Source of the DNA: Paracoccus marinaquae
Lineage (GTDB): Bacteria > Pseudomonadota > Alphaproteobacteria > Rhodobacterales > Rhodobacteraceae
Assembly: GCF_018860165.1 (NCBI RefSeq)
Contig: NZ_JAHKNG010000017.1
Span: 20,890 to 84,889 of the forward strand
DNA: 64,000 nt
Direction: 5' to 3'
Within the stretch, counting starts at the first letter, position 1. Every line of letters starts with the position of its first letter. Shown piece after piece: positions 21,301 through 29,083 of this stretch. The notes under the pieces were generated by a model, which did not search any database, was not told where the DNA came from, and saw nothing but the letters and a program-made list of their open reading frames with translations. The translations under genes and the position numbers were made by a program.

Positions 21301-21763
21301 TGGCATAGTCGCCCGGCTCGGTCACGGTTGGCGACTGCACGAAGCCCATGCGGATCAGGAAACCGCGCAGGCCGGCCTCATCGATGCGCTGGCCGACCGA
21401 CGCGGTGAAACTGGCGCCCGCGACCAGATCGCGCGGAGGCACGCGCTGCAAGGCCGCGTTCAGCGTCGTCAGCAGGACGAACGGCCCCCGAATCGCGCCC
21501 TGCGCCAGCCCGGCCAGCGTGGCCATGCGCGCCGCCTGCACCTCCGGCGCGGGTGAGACACGGTCATAGGGCGTGGTATCCCAGGCCGGAAAGTCCAGCA
21601 CCGGCAGATCGGGCGCCAGAAAGGCCAGGGCCGCGCGCATCGCCGCCATGCGCCGGTCGTCGCGGGCGATATGGATCACCGGCTGGCCACGCGCGGCCTC
21701 GCGCGCGATCAGTGCTGCGTCATAGCCCTCGGGGGCGCCGGAAAGGATCAGCCGATCGGACAT
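18317..21763 (-). CDS. mfd: Transcription-repair coupling factor
   Basis: Mfd removes RNA polymerase stalled at DNA lesions and recruits UvrA. The 1148-residue protein has the UvrB-like N-terminal module (VLDFPAWDTTPYDRVSP, MGFVQSPTVTEPGDYAIRGG). The RNA polymerase-interacting domain near residue 480-540 contains LTPGDLVVHVEHGIGRYTGL. The helicase motor has Walker A VGDVGFGKTEVAMRA near 630, DEEQHFG near 730, TATPIPRTL, QIRGRVGRS near 905, and the C-terminal TRCF domain. Size and order are normal. It is the first gene of a probable mfd-pabB-pabC unit. Confidence 0.97.
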   Translation of the reverse strand: MSDRLILSGAPEGYDAALIAREAARGQPVIHIARDDRRMAAMRAALAFLAPDLPVLDFPAWDTTPYDRVSPAPEVQAARMATLAGLAQGAIRGPFVLLTTLNAALQRVPPRDLVAGASFTASVGQRIDEAGLRGFLIRMGFVQSPTVTEPGDYAIRGGIIDIFPPGESGPVRLDLFGDVLDGARRFDPVSQRTTETLNRVEIAPMSEVILDEPAITRFRQNYRAEYGGGSNDPLYEGVSAGRKMAGMEHWLPWFHERMDSLFGYLPGASVVLDDHVGQVIDARREMIREQFEARRAALAAKGRSDTVYKPVPPEAMFPGDAEWQGWLASHRVLRLSVLPQPPGPGVLDAGGRAGRNFAPERQAESVNLFKELADHVKALRKDRRVILASFSEGARERLSGLLADEGLTGTTNIGHLRDLADGAGAVGLAVWPLEQGFVADGQALGRLAVISEQDVLGDRLIRGAKKRRRAEDFLKDTTSLTPGDLVVHVEHGIGRYTGLETIKAAGVPHDCVALEYAGGDRLFLPVENIELLSRYGHEEGLLDRLGGGAWQARKARLKERIRLIADKLMRVAAERLLRPAPVLEPEDHDWQAFSARFPYSETDDQQAAIDDVLEDLAAGRPMDRLVVGDVGFGKTEVAMRAAFVAASQGMQVAVVAPTTLLARQHFRTFAERFRGTAITVRPLSRFVPAKDAAKTREGLAEGSVDIVIGTHAVLARQVRFKRLGLLVIDEEQHFGVAHKERLKEMRSDIHVLTLTATPIPRTLQLSLTGVRDLSIIGTPPVDRLAIRTYVSEFDSVTIREALLREKYRGGQSFFVVPRLSDLPDVEHWLSENVPEVSYIVAHGQLAAGDLDGRMNAFYDGSHDVLLATSIVESGLDIPTANTMVVWRADMFGLAQLYQIRGRVGRSKARAYCYLTTRPRAPLTPQAIRRLKFLGSIDGLGAGFNLASQDLDLRGAGNLLGEEQSGHIKEVGFELYQAMLEETIAKLKSGEIEGTPEDEWAPQLNLGVPVTIPESYIPDLDVRLGLYRRLAGLTTKVELEGFAAELIDRFGKLPREVNTLMLVIRIKAMAKRANIARLDAGPKGATVQFHNDKFPNPAGLVEFLTDQRGLAKVEGNKIVLRRDWGADADRIKGAFAIARDLAAKARAAT

Positions 21764-21899
21764 GGGCGTTCAGGTAAAGCGCGGAACGGCGGTGTCAAGC
21801 GCCAGCCCGCGGGAACCGGCGCGGGAATGACGGGCCGTCCGGTCCGGAGCGACGGCGGCCCCCCTGCCCGGCACCGCCAGGCCGGTCGGACACGACCGC

Positions 21900-22808
21900 C
21901 TATCCCGGCCGGATCAGGCTGCCCGCGGGATCCGATTTCCGACGCCGGCGCAGCCGTGCCTCGCGCCACATCGCATAGCCGCCGGCCGACGCGATGAGCC
22001 CGGCACCGGCCAGCGTCCAGAGATCGGGCCGTTCGGCAAAGATCACCACCCCGAGGATGATCGCGAAGACCAGCCGGGAATAGCGGAAGGGCGCGATCGC
22101 CCCAATCTCGCCGATGCGGGTCGCGATCACCATGGTGATATAGCCGGCCAGCCCGAAGCACAGCGACGCGGCCATCATCACCCCTTCGACCGGGCGCGGC
22201 GCCACCAGCCTCTGCGCGTCGAGGATCAGCAGGACCAGCCCCGCGATCCCGATCGCGCCGAAGGCCGAGGCGGTCAGCGTGCCCGAGCCGATCGAGGCCG
22301 GAAGCCGCCGCGTGACCAGATCGCGCACCGCCAGCGCCAGCACCGCGATCAGCGCGAGGATCGAGCCGGGCTGGAAGGCATCGGTGCCGGGGCGCACGAT
22401 CATCAGCACGCCGGCAAAGCCCAGCATGATCGACAGCCAGCGCCGCCAGCCCACCGGCTCGCCCAGAAACAGCGCCGCCCCCAGCGTCATCAGCAATGGC
22501 AGCGCCTGCAGGATCGCCGAGGCCGTACTGAGATCGCCGATCGCCAGCGCGGTGACGAAGCTGACCGAACAGACCGCCTCGCAGAAATTGCGCAGCATGA
22601 CCCCGCGATGCAGCAGGTCGCGCAGCCGCAGCCCCTCGGAGCTTCGCGCGACCCAGGCGCCGAACAGGATCATCCCGGCGAATCCCAGAACCAGCAGCAA
22701 CTCACCCGTGGGGATGCTTTGCGACAGGAATTTCAGCAGCGCATCCTCGCAGGCAAAGCTGGCCATGCCCAGCGTCATCAGCAGGGCGGCACGGGCGTTG
22801 TCGGTCAC
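21900..22808 (-). CDS. EamA-family (DMT) permease
   Basis: The 302-residue protein has ten hydrophobic segments in two repeats, the layout of drug/metabolite transporters. The first repeat contains FACEDALLKFLSQ, LRNFCEAVCSVSFVTALAIG and ALPLLMTLGAALFLGEPVGWRRW. The second contains FGLAGYITMVIATRIGEIGAIAPFRYSRLVFAIILG, ending in a basic cytoplasmic tail. Both halves end in the L.LGEP / I.FAERP motif typical of EamA. The GTG start overlaps the stop of the HAD gene (GTGA). The exported substrate is unknown. Confidence 0.88.
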   Translation of the reverse strand: MTDNARAALLMTLGMASFACEDALLKFLSQSIPTGELLLVLGFAGMILFGAWVARSSEGLRLRDLLHRGVMLRNFCEAVCSVSFVTALAIGDLSTASAILQALPLLMTLGAALFLGEPVGWRRWLSIMLGFAGVLMIVRPGTDAFQPGSILALIAVLALAVRDLVTRRLPASIGSGTLTASAFGAIGIAGLVLLILDAQRLVAPRPVEGVMMAASLCFGLAGYITMVIATRIGEIGAIAPFRYSRLVFAIILGVVIFAERPDLWTLAGAGLIASAGGYAMWREARLRRRRKSDPAGSLIRPG

Positions 22809-23500
22809 ATCCCCGACTCCAGCCGCGCGACCAGGTCCGGCAGATCCGCAATCGCCTCAAGGTGATGCAGGCGCGGATGATCCGGCGCCTCGGCCCGCTC
22901 GGCCACCCAGGTCACCTCGCGCGGCAGGAAGACCCCGTGCCCGCCCAGTTCCAGCACCGGCAGGATATCGCTTTTCATCGAATTGCCCGCCATCACGAAG
23001 GCATCGGCGCCGATCCCGTGGCGGCCCAGCACCCGCGCATAGGCCTCGGGCGTCTTGTCGGCCAGAATCTCGACCGCCTCGAACCGTTCGGCCAGATCCG
23101 AGGCCGCGATCTTGCGTTCCTGGTCGATCAGATCGCCCTTGGTGATCAGGATCAGCCGTCGGCTGGCCAGCGCGTCCAGCGCCTGCTCGACCCCGTCGAG
23201 CAGCAGCACCGGATGGGCAAGCATGTCCTGCCCCAGTTCCAGGATCCGGCCGATGGCGCGGCCGTCGATGCGACCGTCGGTCAATTCGATCGCCGTCTCG
23301 ACCATCGACAGCATGAAGCCCTTGATGCCGAACCCGTAGCGGCGCAGGTTCGCGCTTTCGACATCATAGAGCCGGCCGCTCACCGCCTCGGGATCACAAT
23401 GATCGGCCAGAAGGGTCACGAATTCCGATTCGGTCACGCGGAAGAAGGTCTCGTTCTCCCACAGCGTGTCATCGGCATCCAGTCCGATCGCCTCGATCAT
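22805..23500 (-). CDS. HAD-family hydrolase
   Basis: The 231-residue protein carries the haloacid dehalogenase motifs. Motif I is GLDADDTLWENE (nucleophile Asp near residue 8 and the DxD acid). Motif II is RRLILITKGD near 120. The Lys comes from ADKTPEAYARVL near 150, and motif IV is FVMAGNSMKSDILPVLELG near 170, where the usual GDS/GDD reads GNS. The cap is helical. The ATG at 23500 was chosen because GCAGGAGGGG lies just upstream. Likely a small-molecule phosphatase; translationally coupled to the permease downstream. Confidence 0.9.
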   Translation of the reverse strand: MIEAIGLDADDTLWENETFFRVTESEFVTLLADHCDPEAVSGRLYDVESANLRRYGFGIKGFMLSMVETAIELTDGRIDGRAIGRILELGQDMLAHPVLLLDGVEQALDALASRRLILITKGDLIDQERKIAASDLAERFEAVEILADKTPEAYARVLGRHGIGADAFVMAGNSMKSDILPVLELGGHGVFLPREVTWVAERAEAPDHPRLHHLEAIADLPDLVARLESGM

Positions 23501-23577
23501 CCACCCCTCCTGCGGCGCATTGCCTCGCCCCCGAAGCGAGACCATGATGCAGGGCGGTTGTCAAATCCGAGGCAGAC

Positions 23578-23763
23578 ATGACCTTCACCGTTCCCGACAT
23601 GAGCTGCGGCCACTGCAAATCCGCCATCGAGGCCGCGCTGAGCAAGGCCGGCGGCCGGGCCAGCATCGATCTGGCGGCGAAAACCGTCACCGTCGAGGGG
23701 CTGGACCGCGAGGCCGCCCTGGCCGCCATCCGCGCCGCCGGATACGAGGTCGCCGCGTCCTGA
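23578..23763 (+). CDS. Heavy-metal-associated domain protein (CopZ-like metallochaperone)
   Basis: The 61-residue protein is a single HMA ferredoxin-like domain. It has the metal-binding motif PDMSCGHCKSAI (Cys near residues 10 and 13), a second strand and helix, and the closing AGYEVAAS. Such proteins carry Cu(I) or similar soft metals to P-type ATPases or regulators. No metal ATPase is nearby in the window, so its partner lies elsewhere. Confidence 0.9.
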   Translation: MTFTVPDMSCGHCKSAIEAALSKAGGRASIDLAAKTVTVEGLDREAALAAIRAAGYEVAAS

Positions 23764-23780
23764 CCGGCCGCCGCGCGCGG

Positions 23781-23878
23781 GCCACAAGATATTGCGGCCC
23801 CGTGACTGCCCTCCCGCTCACGGCGCGCTCGCGCCGCGGTGATTGAGTACGCTTAAGGATTTTGCTATATCTTGTGGC
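23781..23878. repeat. 12-bp perfect inverted repeat bounding a 98-bp interval
   Basis: GCCACAAGATAT (23781-23792) is repeated in inverse at 23867-23878, 74 bases apart. The right arm overlaps a candidate -10 box. Between the arms lie two small GC-rich hairpins (CCGTGA..TCACGG, CGGCGCG..CGCCG). It may be a miniature mobile element or a regulatory stem. Confidence 0.55.
23843..23871 (+). promoter_or_regulatory. Candidate sigma-70 promoter of the small secreted protein gene
   Basis: TTGAGT (23843-23848) and TATATC (23866-23871) are separated by 17 bases, 82 bases before the start codon. The interval is unusually AT-rich for this genome. Confidence 0.5.
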
Positions 23879-23953
23879 TATGAAGGGCATTGAGACCGGG
23901 TAAACCGGCATCCCCGATCTGAGGATAGGACAAGGAAACCGAGGAGACAGTCC

Positions 23954-24256
23954 ATGCTGAACCGCATCGTGATCGCGGCGGCTGCCGTTTTGATGACCGC
24001 GCCACTGGCCATGTCCGGCCCCATCGACAGTGCCTGTGTGCGCTCTGACCGTGCCCGTGGCAATTCCCAGCTTTGCGGCTGCATCCAGCAGGTGGCGAAC
24101 CAGACGCTGTCGCGGTCCGACCAGCGCCGTGCCGCCGATTTCTTCAAGGACCCGCATCAGGCGCAGGTCGTGCGGATGTCGAAAAGCGATTCCGACAACG
24201 CCTTCTGGTCGCGTTACAAGCGCTTTGCCTCGACCGCCGAGGCCTATTGCCGCTGA
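23954..24256 (+). CDS. Small secreted protein with conserved cysteines, function unknown
   Basis: The 100-residue product begins with a clear Sec signal peptide (MLNRIVIAAAAVLMTAPLAMSG, cleavage near residue 21-22). The mature part has four cysteines, in ACVRSD, LCGCIQ and the C-terminal AYCR, which suggests periplasmic disulfides. I recall similar short proteins in Rhodobacterales, where they are sometimes labelled arginine transporter without good support. I do not assign a function. An AAGGAAACCGAGGAG ribosome site precedes the ATG, and its stop lies just inside the next gene. Confidence 0.75.
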   Translation: MLNRIVIAAAAVLMTAPLAMSGPIDSACVRSDRARGNSQLCGCIQQVANQTLSRSDQRRAADFFKDPHQAQVVRMSKSDSDNAFWSRYKRFASTAEAYCR

Positions 24257-24948
24257 GCCGGTTGCGCATCACCGTCCTGACCGGCGCCGGCATCTCGGCC
24301 GAAAGCGGGCTGGCGACCTTTCGCGCCAGCGACGGGCTGTGGGAAAGACACCGGATCAAGGATGTGGCGACGCCCGAGGCGTTCGCACGCGATCCCGAAC
24401 TGGTGCACCGCTTCTACAATGCGCGGCGCAGCAAGGTGGCGGCGGCCCGGCCGAATGCCGCGCATCTGGCGCTGGCCCGACTGGCCCGGCATCACGACCT
24501 GACGCTGGTGAAGCAGAATGTCGATGACCTGCACGACCGCGCCGGCAGCCCCGAGGTGATCCACATGCATGGCAGCATCGGCGGCGCGCTCTGCGCCGCC
24601 TGCGGGCATCGCTGGCCCGCCCCGGCGGTCATGGCGGTCAATGACCCCTGCCCCCGCTGCGCCGCCAGAGTAAGCCGCCCGGATATCGTCTGGTTCGGTG
24701 AGATGCCCTATCACATGGAGCGGATCTGGGCGGCGCTGGACCAGGCCGACCTGTTCGCCGCCATCGGCACCTCGGGCAATGTCTATCCGGCGGCGGGCTT
24801 CGTCCAGCATGCCGCCCGGCGCGGCGCCGAATGCATCGAGATGAACCTCGAGGCCAGCCTCAATGCGCGCGATTTCGACCGCCAGATCCTCGGCCCGGCG
24901 ACCGGAACCGTGCCGCAATGGGTCGAGGCGCTGATCGACAGCGGCTGA
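24247..24948 (+). CDS. cobB: NAD-dependent protein deacylase (sirtuin)
   Basis: CobB removes acetyl or succinyl groups from lysines using NAD+. The 233-residue protein has the sirtuin core: VLTGAGISAESGLATFR at the start and VKQNVDDLHDRAG near residue 85. HMHGSIGGALCAACGH follows, with the catalytic His and the first Zn cysteines. CPRCAARVSRPDIVWFGEMP holds the second Cys pair, and FAAIGTSGNVYPAAGF comes after it. No ATG exists near the start; the TTG at 24247, preceded by CGAGG and overlapping the stop of the previous gene, is the likeliest, with TTG 24262 an alternative. Confidence 0.9.
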   Translation: MPLSRLRITVLTGAGISAESGLATFRASDGLWERHRIKDVATPEAFARDPELVHRFYNARRSKVAAARPNAAHLALARLARHHDLTLVKQNVDDLHDRAGSPEVIHMHGSIGGALCAACGHRWPAPAVMAVNDPCPRCAARVSRPDIVWFGEMPYHMERIWAALDQADLFAAIGTSGNVYPAAGFVQHAARRGAECIEMNLEASLNARDFDRQILGPATGTVPQWVEALIDSG

Positions 24949-25022
24949 GCCCCGCCGCGTTTCACATTCCTTTCATGCGGGAATCGGATCATGATCGCCA
25001 AACCGATGCGAGGAATCTGCCC

Positions 25023-26129
25023 ATGAAAATCGCCGTCTGGAACCTTGAATGGCTGAACGACATGGTCACCACCGACGCCGAAGGCCGGCCGGTGCTGAAA
25101 CCGGGCAATGCGCGGGTGCGCGGCCCCAAACCGCCCTGGCAGTCCGAAAACCCCACCGTCGCCGAGCGTTCGGCGCTGATCTCGGCCGGGCTGGCCGATC
25201 TGGACGCCGATCTGATCGTCATCGTCGAAGGGCCCAATCTTGGCGGTGAATTGCAGGCGATCTTCGATGCGCTGGCGCCGGGAACCTGGTCCTGCCATGT
25301 CCAGCGCTCGCGTTACATGTCGCGGCCCGGCCCGGACGGGCGGCGGCTGGGCTCGTCGCAATGCGTCGGGCTGGCGATCCGCACCGACCGGGGCAGCTTT
25401 GCCGATCCGCCGGTGCTGATCTGGGACAGCGAGGATCCGGCCGCCGGCACGGTCCATGACGCCTCCGAGCCCTTCTTCCTCGATGTCGAGGAGAACGGCA
25501 TCTACGAATGGTTCCGCTATGAGCGCCGCCCGCTCTATGCCGAGATCCGCCCCGCCGGCGGCCAGCCGTTCCGCATCCTCGGGCTGCATCTGAAGTCCAA
25601 GGGCATCTTTCAGGCCTATGAATGGTCGAAATGGTGGCAGATGGCCGATGCCAACCGCCGCCGCCTGCTGGCGCAGTGCCGCCATATCCGCACCCATTTC
25701 CTCGACCGTTACCTGACCGAGGCCGAAACCGCCGGGATCCCGCTTCTGGTCTGCGGCGACATCAATGACGGGCCGGGCTTCGACACCTCGGAAATGCGGC
25801 TTCTGGCCTCGGGCGTCGAGACGCTGATGGGGTCGGTCTGGAAACCGGGGCTGACGCTTGGCAATGCGCTGTTCGACAGCCTGCCCGACAAGGATCGCGA
25901 GGCGCTGGACTTCGGCGATCTCAGCACCACCCGCTTTCCCGACCCGATCTTCAACGACACCTTTCACCGGGTCTGGATCGACCATATCCTCTACAGCCGC
26001 AACGCCCCCGCCGGCTGGGTCAGCGAGGCGCGGATCCCGCGCGACACCGCCGAAGGCACCGAATACTGGAAGATCAGCGACCATTTCCCGGTCATCGCCC
26101 GCATCGATCTGCCCGCGCCAAACAGTTAG
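25023..26129 (+). CDS. Endonuclease/exonuclease/phosphatase-family protein
   Basis: The 368-residue protein has the DNase I-like fold motifs: IAVWNLEWLND at the N-terminus, the DLIVIVEG position with the metal-binding Glu near residue 68, LGLHLKSKG near 190, LLVCGDINDGPG near 240, IDHILYSR near 320, and SDHFPVIARI near the end. No signal peptide is visible. The substrate could be a nucleic acid, a phosphoinositide-like or another phosphodiester, and cannot be told from sequence. The ATG at 25023 follows a GAGGAAT ribosome site. Confidence 0.85.
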   Translation: MKIAVWNLEWLNDMVTTDAEGRPVLKPGNARVRGPKPPWQSENPTVAERSALISAGLADLDADLIVIVEGPNLGGELQAIFDALAPGTWSCHVQRSRYMSRPGPDGRRLGSSQCVGLAIRTDRGSFADPPVLIWDSEDPAAGTVHDASEPFFLDVEENGIYEWFRYERRPLYAEIRPAGGQPFRILGLHLKSKGIFQAYEWSKWWQMADANRRRLLAQCRHIRTHFLDRYLTEAETAGIPLLVCGDINDGPGFDTSEMRLLASGVETLMGSVWKPGLTLGNALFDSLPDKDREALDFGDLSTTRFPDPIFNDTFHRVWIDHILYSRNAPAGWVSEARIPRDTAEGTEYWKISDHFPVIARIDLPAPNS

Positions 26130-26142
26130 CGGGCAATAATCC

Positions 26143-26171
26143 TTGCGCGGCGCCCGGGTCTGGGCTAACCC
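26143..26171 (+). promoter_or_regulatory. Weak candidate promoter for the btu operon
   Basis: TTGCGC (26143-26148), 17 bases, TAACCC (26166-26171). The -10 is poor, but the predicted start falls right at the 5' edge of the riboswitch. Confidence 0.25.
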
Positions 26172-26179
26172 CGCCCTGC

Positions 26180-26345
26180 CTCGGTTCCGGGCCCTGCCCG
26201 GTGAAAAGGGAACGCGGTGCAATTCCGCGACTGCCCCCGCAACTGTCAGCGGTGAGCGAGGCCGGAGATCGCCACTGTCCGCAGGCTGCGGATGGGAAGG
26301 CCCGGCCAAGCCGTGACCCGCGAAGTCAGGAGACCTGCCGCAGGC
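26180..26345 (+). promoter_or_regulatory. Cobalamin riboswitch
   Basis: The leader shows the adenosylcobalamin aptamer landmarks in order: the P1/P3 region ending GGTGAAAAGGGAACGCGGTG, the AATTCCGCGACTGCCCCCGC segment, GCCACTGTCCGCAGG, GATGGGAAGGC, and the B12 box GCGAAGTCAGGAGACCTGCC near 26320-26339. It lies 134 bases upstream of the TonB receptor gene. On ligand binding such leaders shut off expression, so B12 uptake is made when B12 is scarce. Confidence 0.95.
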
Positions 26346-26356
26346 GATCACCCTGA

Positions 26357-26377
26357 ATGCATGCGAGGGGCATGCAT
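26357..26377 (+). other. 8-bp perfect palindromic stem after the riboswitch
   Basis: ATGCATGC (26357-26364) pairs with GCATGCAT (26370-26377) around GAGGG. It sits between aptamer and receptor start and is probably part of the expression platform. Confidence 0.5.
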
Positions 26378-26478
26378 GAAACGGAACTTCCGTCGTGGTG
26401 GTATTCGCCGTTCGGAAGGGCCCTTTTTCCGGACATCCCGCACCCGCCCGACAGGGGCGCCCGGAAGGAATACAACCT

Positions 26479-28302
26479 GTGAACCGCCTGACCATCCTGG
26501 CCGTCGCCACCGCCATCTCTGCCCAGCCCGTCTGGGCGCAGGAACCGGCGCCCGAGATCTATGCCCTGCCCGAGATCACCCTGACCGCCAATCAGACCGA
26601 AGAAGAGATCGCCCGCACCGGCGCCACGGTCGAGGTCGTCGACCGCGCCGAGATCGAACGCGCCGGCAATGTCCGTGCCGTCGAATACCTTTCAACGCTG
26701 CCCGGCATCTCGGCCTCGGGCAATGGCGGCTTCGGCACCATTACCAACCTGCGCCTGCGTGGCCTCGGCGGCCAGTATGTGAAGGTTCTTTATGACGGCA
26801 TCGATATCAGCGACCCCTCGGATACGCAGATCAAGCTGAACTGGGGCGGGCTGCTGGCCGGGAACCTCTCGCGGATCGAGGTGCTGAAGGGGCCGCAATC
26901 GGCGCTTTATGGTTCGGACGCGATCGCCGGGGTGATCTCGCTCTATACCGCCCCCACCGACGCGCCGGGCACGCATCAGCAGGCGCAGATCGAATATGGC
27001 AGCTACGCAACGACGAATGCCCGCTATGGCATCGTCCACAATGGCGAGACCGGCAGCCTGGCCTTTTCGGTCCAGCATCTGGAGACCGACGGCTTTTCGG
27101 TCGCCGACGAGAATGACGGCAATACCGAGGAGGACGGCGCCCGCAGCACCCTGGCCAGCCTGAAGGCCGACTATCAACTGACCGAAAGGGTGACCATCGG
27201 TGCCGCCGCCTTCTGGCAGGAAACCGATGTCCAGACCGACAGCGATTTTCCGTTCCTGACCGACAATGCCGATTCCAGCCACAGCATCCGCCGCGGCGCG
27301 CGGCTCTATGGCAATTACGAGGGCGATCTGACCATCCAGAGCCTTTCGGTGCAGAAAAGCCAGACCGAGCGGGCCGAGGTCTATGGCGACTTCTCCTATC
27401 CGTTCAAGGGCAGCCGGACCGAACTGGCCTATGACGGCTCGGCCGGGTTCGGCGATGCCTCGGTCCTGGCCTGGGGCGCCAGCCACAGCGACGAGGCTTA
27501 TGACGAGGAGGGCGGCGAGGGTGGCTATATCACCAACAGTCTCTATGCCGAATACCGCCGCGCGCTGACCCCGGATCTGGACCTTGCCCTGTCGGCCCGG
27601 CGCGACCACAATTCGCAGTTCGGCGGCGAGACCACCGGCCGCATCGCCATGTCCTGGCGCCCCGCCCCCGGCTGGACCATTCGCGCCCAGGCCGGCACCG
27701 GTTTCCGCGCCCCCTCGCCCTATGAGCTGGGCAACCCCTTCGCCGGCAACCCGGATCTGCATCCCGAAACCTCGACCGGCTATGACGCCGGGATCGAACG
27801 GCAATGGGACAACGGTGCCGCCTGGCGCGTCGGCCTGTTCGACAGCAAGATCGAGGATCTGATCATCAACGACGCCTCGACCGGCTATGTCTATCAGCAG
27901 ACCGACGGCACCTCGCGCAGCCGCGGCGTCGAGATCGCCGGAACCACGCCGCTGACCGACCGGCTGACGCTGTCGGGCAACTTCACCTTCACCGATACCG
28001 AAGGGGCCGACGGACAGCCGCTGCCGCGGGTGCCGAGGCAGGCGCTGAACCTGCGCCTCGAGGGGCAGATCACCGAGAGGGCCGATTTCAGCCTGACCCT
28101 GCAGCACCTTGCCGGGATCGTCGATGCCGGAGAGGAACTGCCCAGCTTTGCCGTCGTCGGCGCCTCGGCCGAATACGACCTGAGCAATGAGGCCACCGCC
28201 TATCTGCGGATCGAGAACCTGCTGGACAAGGAATATCAGTTGATCCGCGGCTATGGCACCTCGGACCGGGCGGTCTATGCTGGCATCCGTGCGGATTTCT
28301 GA
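26479..28302 (+). CDS. btuB: TonB-dependent vitamin B12 receptor
   Basis: BtuB is the outer-membrane beta-barrel that imports cobalamin using TonB energy. The 607-residue protein has a signal peptide (NRLTILAVATAISAQPVWAQ) and a TonB-box region near EIYALPEITLTA. A plug domain follows (GATVEVVDRAEIERAG, LRGLGGQYVKVLYDGI, IEVLKGPQSALYGSDAIAGVI), then a long barrel ending in an aromatic residue (YAGIRADF), as expected for outer-membrane insertion. The GTG at 26479 was chosen because GGAAGGAA precedes it and it yields the signal peptide. The riboswitch upstream and the BtuFCD-like genes downstream identify the substrate. Confidence 0.93.
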   Translation: MNRLTILAVATAISAQPVWAQEPAPEIYALPEITLTANQTEEEIARTGATVEVVDRAEIERAGNVRAVEYLSTLPGISASGNGGFGTITNLRLRGLGGQYVKVLYDGIDISDPSDTQIKLNWGGLLAGNLSRIEVLKGPQSALYGSDAIAGVISLYTAPTDAPGTHQQAQIEYGSYATTNARYGIVHNGETGSLAFSVQHLETDGFSVADENDGNTEEDGARSTLASLKADYQLTERVTIGAAAFWQETDVQTDSDFPFLTDNADSSHSIRRGARLYGNYEGDLTIQSLSVQKSQTERAEVYGDFSYPFKGSRTELAYDGSAGFGDASVLAWGASHSDEAYDEEGGEGGYITNSLYAEYRRALTPDLDLALSARRDHNSQFGGETTGRIAMSWRPAPGWTIRAQAGTGFRAPSPYELGNPFAGNPDLHPETSTGYDAGIERQWDNGAAWRVGLFDSKIEDLIINDASTGYVYQQTDGTSRSRGVEIAGTTPLTDRLTLSGNFTFTDTEGADGQPLPRVPRQALNLRLEGQITERADFSLTLQHLAGIVDAGEELPSFAVVGASAEYDLSNEATAYLRIENLLDKEYQLIRGYGTSDRAVYAGIRADF

Positions 28303-29083
28303 CCTGATACGGGCGGCGGCTCTGGTCGCCGCCGCAGCCCTGCCGGCGGCGGCGGGGCCACAGCGCGTCGTCTCGATGAACCTGTGCACCGACCAGCTTG
28401 CCATGCTGCTGGCCGCCCCCGGGCAACTGATCTCGGTCAGCAATCTGGCACGGGATCCGCGCATGTCGCCGATGGCCGAACAGGCGGCGGAGTATCCGGT
28501 CAATTTCGGCCGCGCCGAAGAGATTTACCTGATGCGCCCCGATCTGGTAATCGCGGGCGAATTCGAATCCGGCCCGACCGTCTCGATGCTGCGCCGGCTG
28601 GGGATCCGCGTCGAAGTGCTGCCGCCGGCCGAAAGCATCGAGGCGATCCGGGCCGAGATCACCCGTATGGGCGGCCTGCTGGGGCGCGAACCGGCCGCGG
28701 CCGACCTGCTGGCCCGCTTCGATGCCGGGCTGGATGCCGCGGGCAGCCGCGAAGACCGGGGCCGCGCGGCGCTCTATTACGCCAATGGCATCACCTCGGG
28801 CCGCGGGACGCTGGCCGGCGCCATCCTTGAATCGGCGGGCTATCGCAATATCGCCGGGGATTTCGGCATCACCGGGACTGCGAAGCTGCCTCTGGAGCTG
28901 CTGGTGATGGCCCGCCCCGAGCGTCTGGTCACCGGTGCGAAATGGCCCGGCCAGTCGCGCAGTGAGGCGATCCTCGATCACCCTGCGCTGGCCGCAATCG
29001 CCCCCGCCACGGCCAAGGTCACCGACCGCGACTGGGTCTGCGGCACGCCCTTCATCCTGCGCGCGATCGAGGCGCTGGAATGA
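28277..29083 (+). CDS. btuF: Cobalamin/corrinoid ABC transporter substrate-binding protein
   Basis: This is a periplasmic class III binding protein of the BtuF/FepB type, 268 residues. It has a signal peptide (LIRAAALVAAAALPAAAG), then RVVSMNLCTDQLAMLL, the N-lobe start. A long helix links the lobes, and the C-lobe contains ALYYANGITSGRGT and VTDRDWVCGTPFILRAIE. The start overlaps the end of btuB; ATG 28277 or GTG 28289 are both possible. It delivers the ligand to the BtuCD-like permease encoded next, with a 4-bp overlap. Confidence 0.88.
   Translation: MLASVRISDLIRAAALVAAAALPAAAGPQRVVSMNLCTDQLAMLLAAPGQLISVSNLARDPRMSPMAEQAAEYPVNFGRAEEIYLMRPDLVIAGEFESGPTVSMLRRLGIRVEVLPPAESIEAIRAEITRMGGLLGREPAAADLLARFDAGLDAAGSREDRGRAALYYANGITSGRGTLAGAILESAGYRNIAGDFGITGTAKLPLELLVMARPERLVTGAKWPGQSRSEAILDHPALAAIAPATAKVTDRDWVCGTPFILRAIEALE

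Noticed and set aside
26408..26432. Intrinsic terminator in the riboswitch leader
   Set aside because: Only a 5-bp stem with a 9-nt loop can form around CCCTTTTT; too weak, so translation control is favoured.
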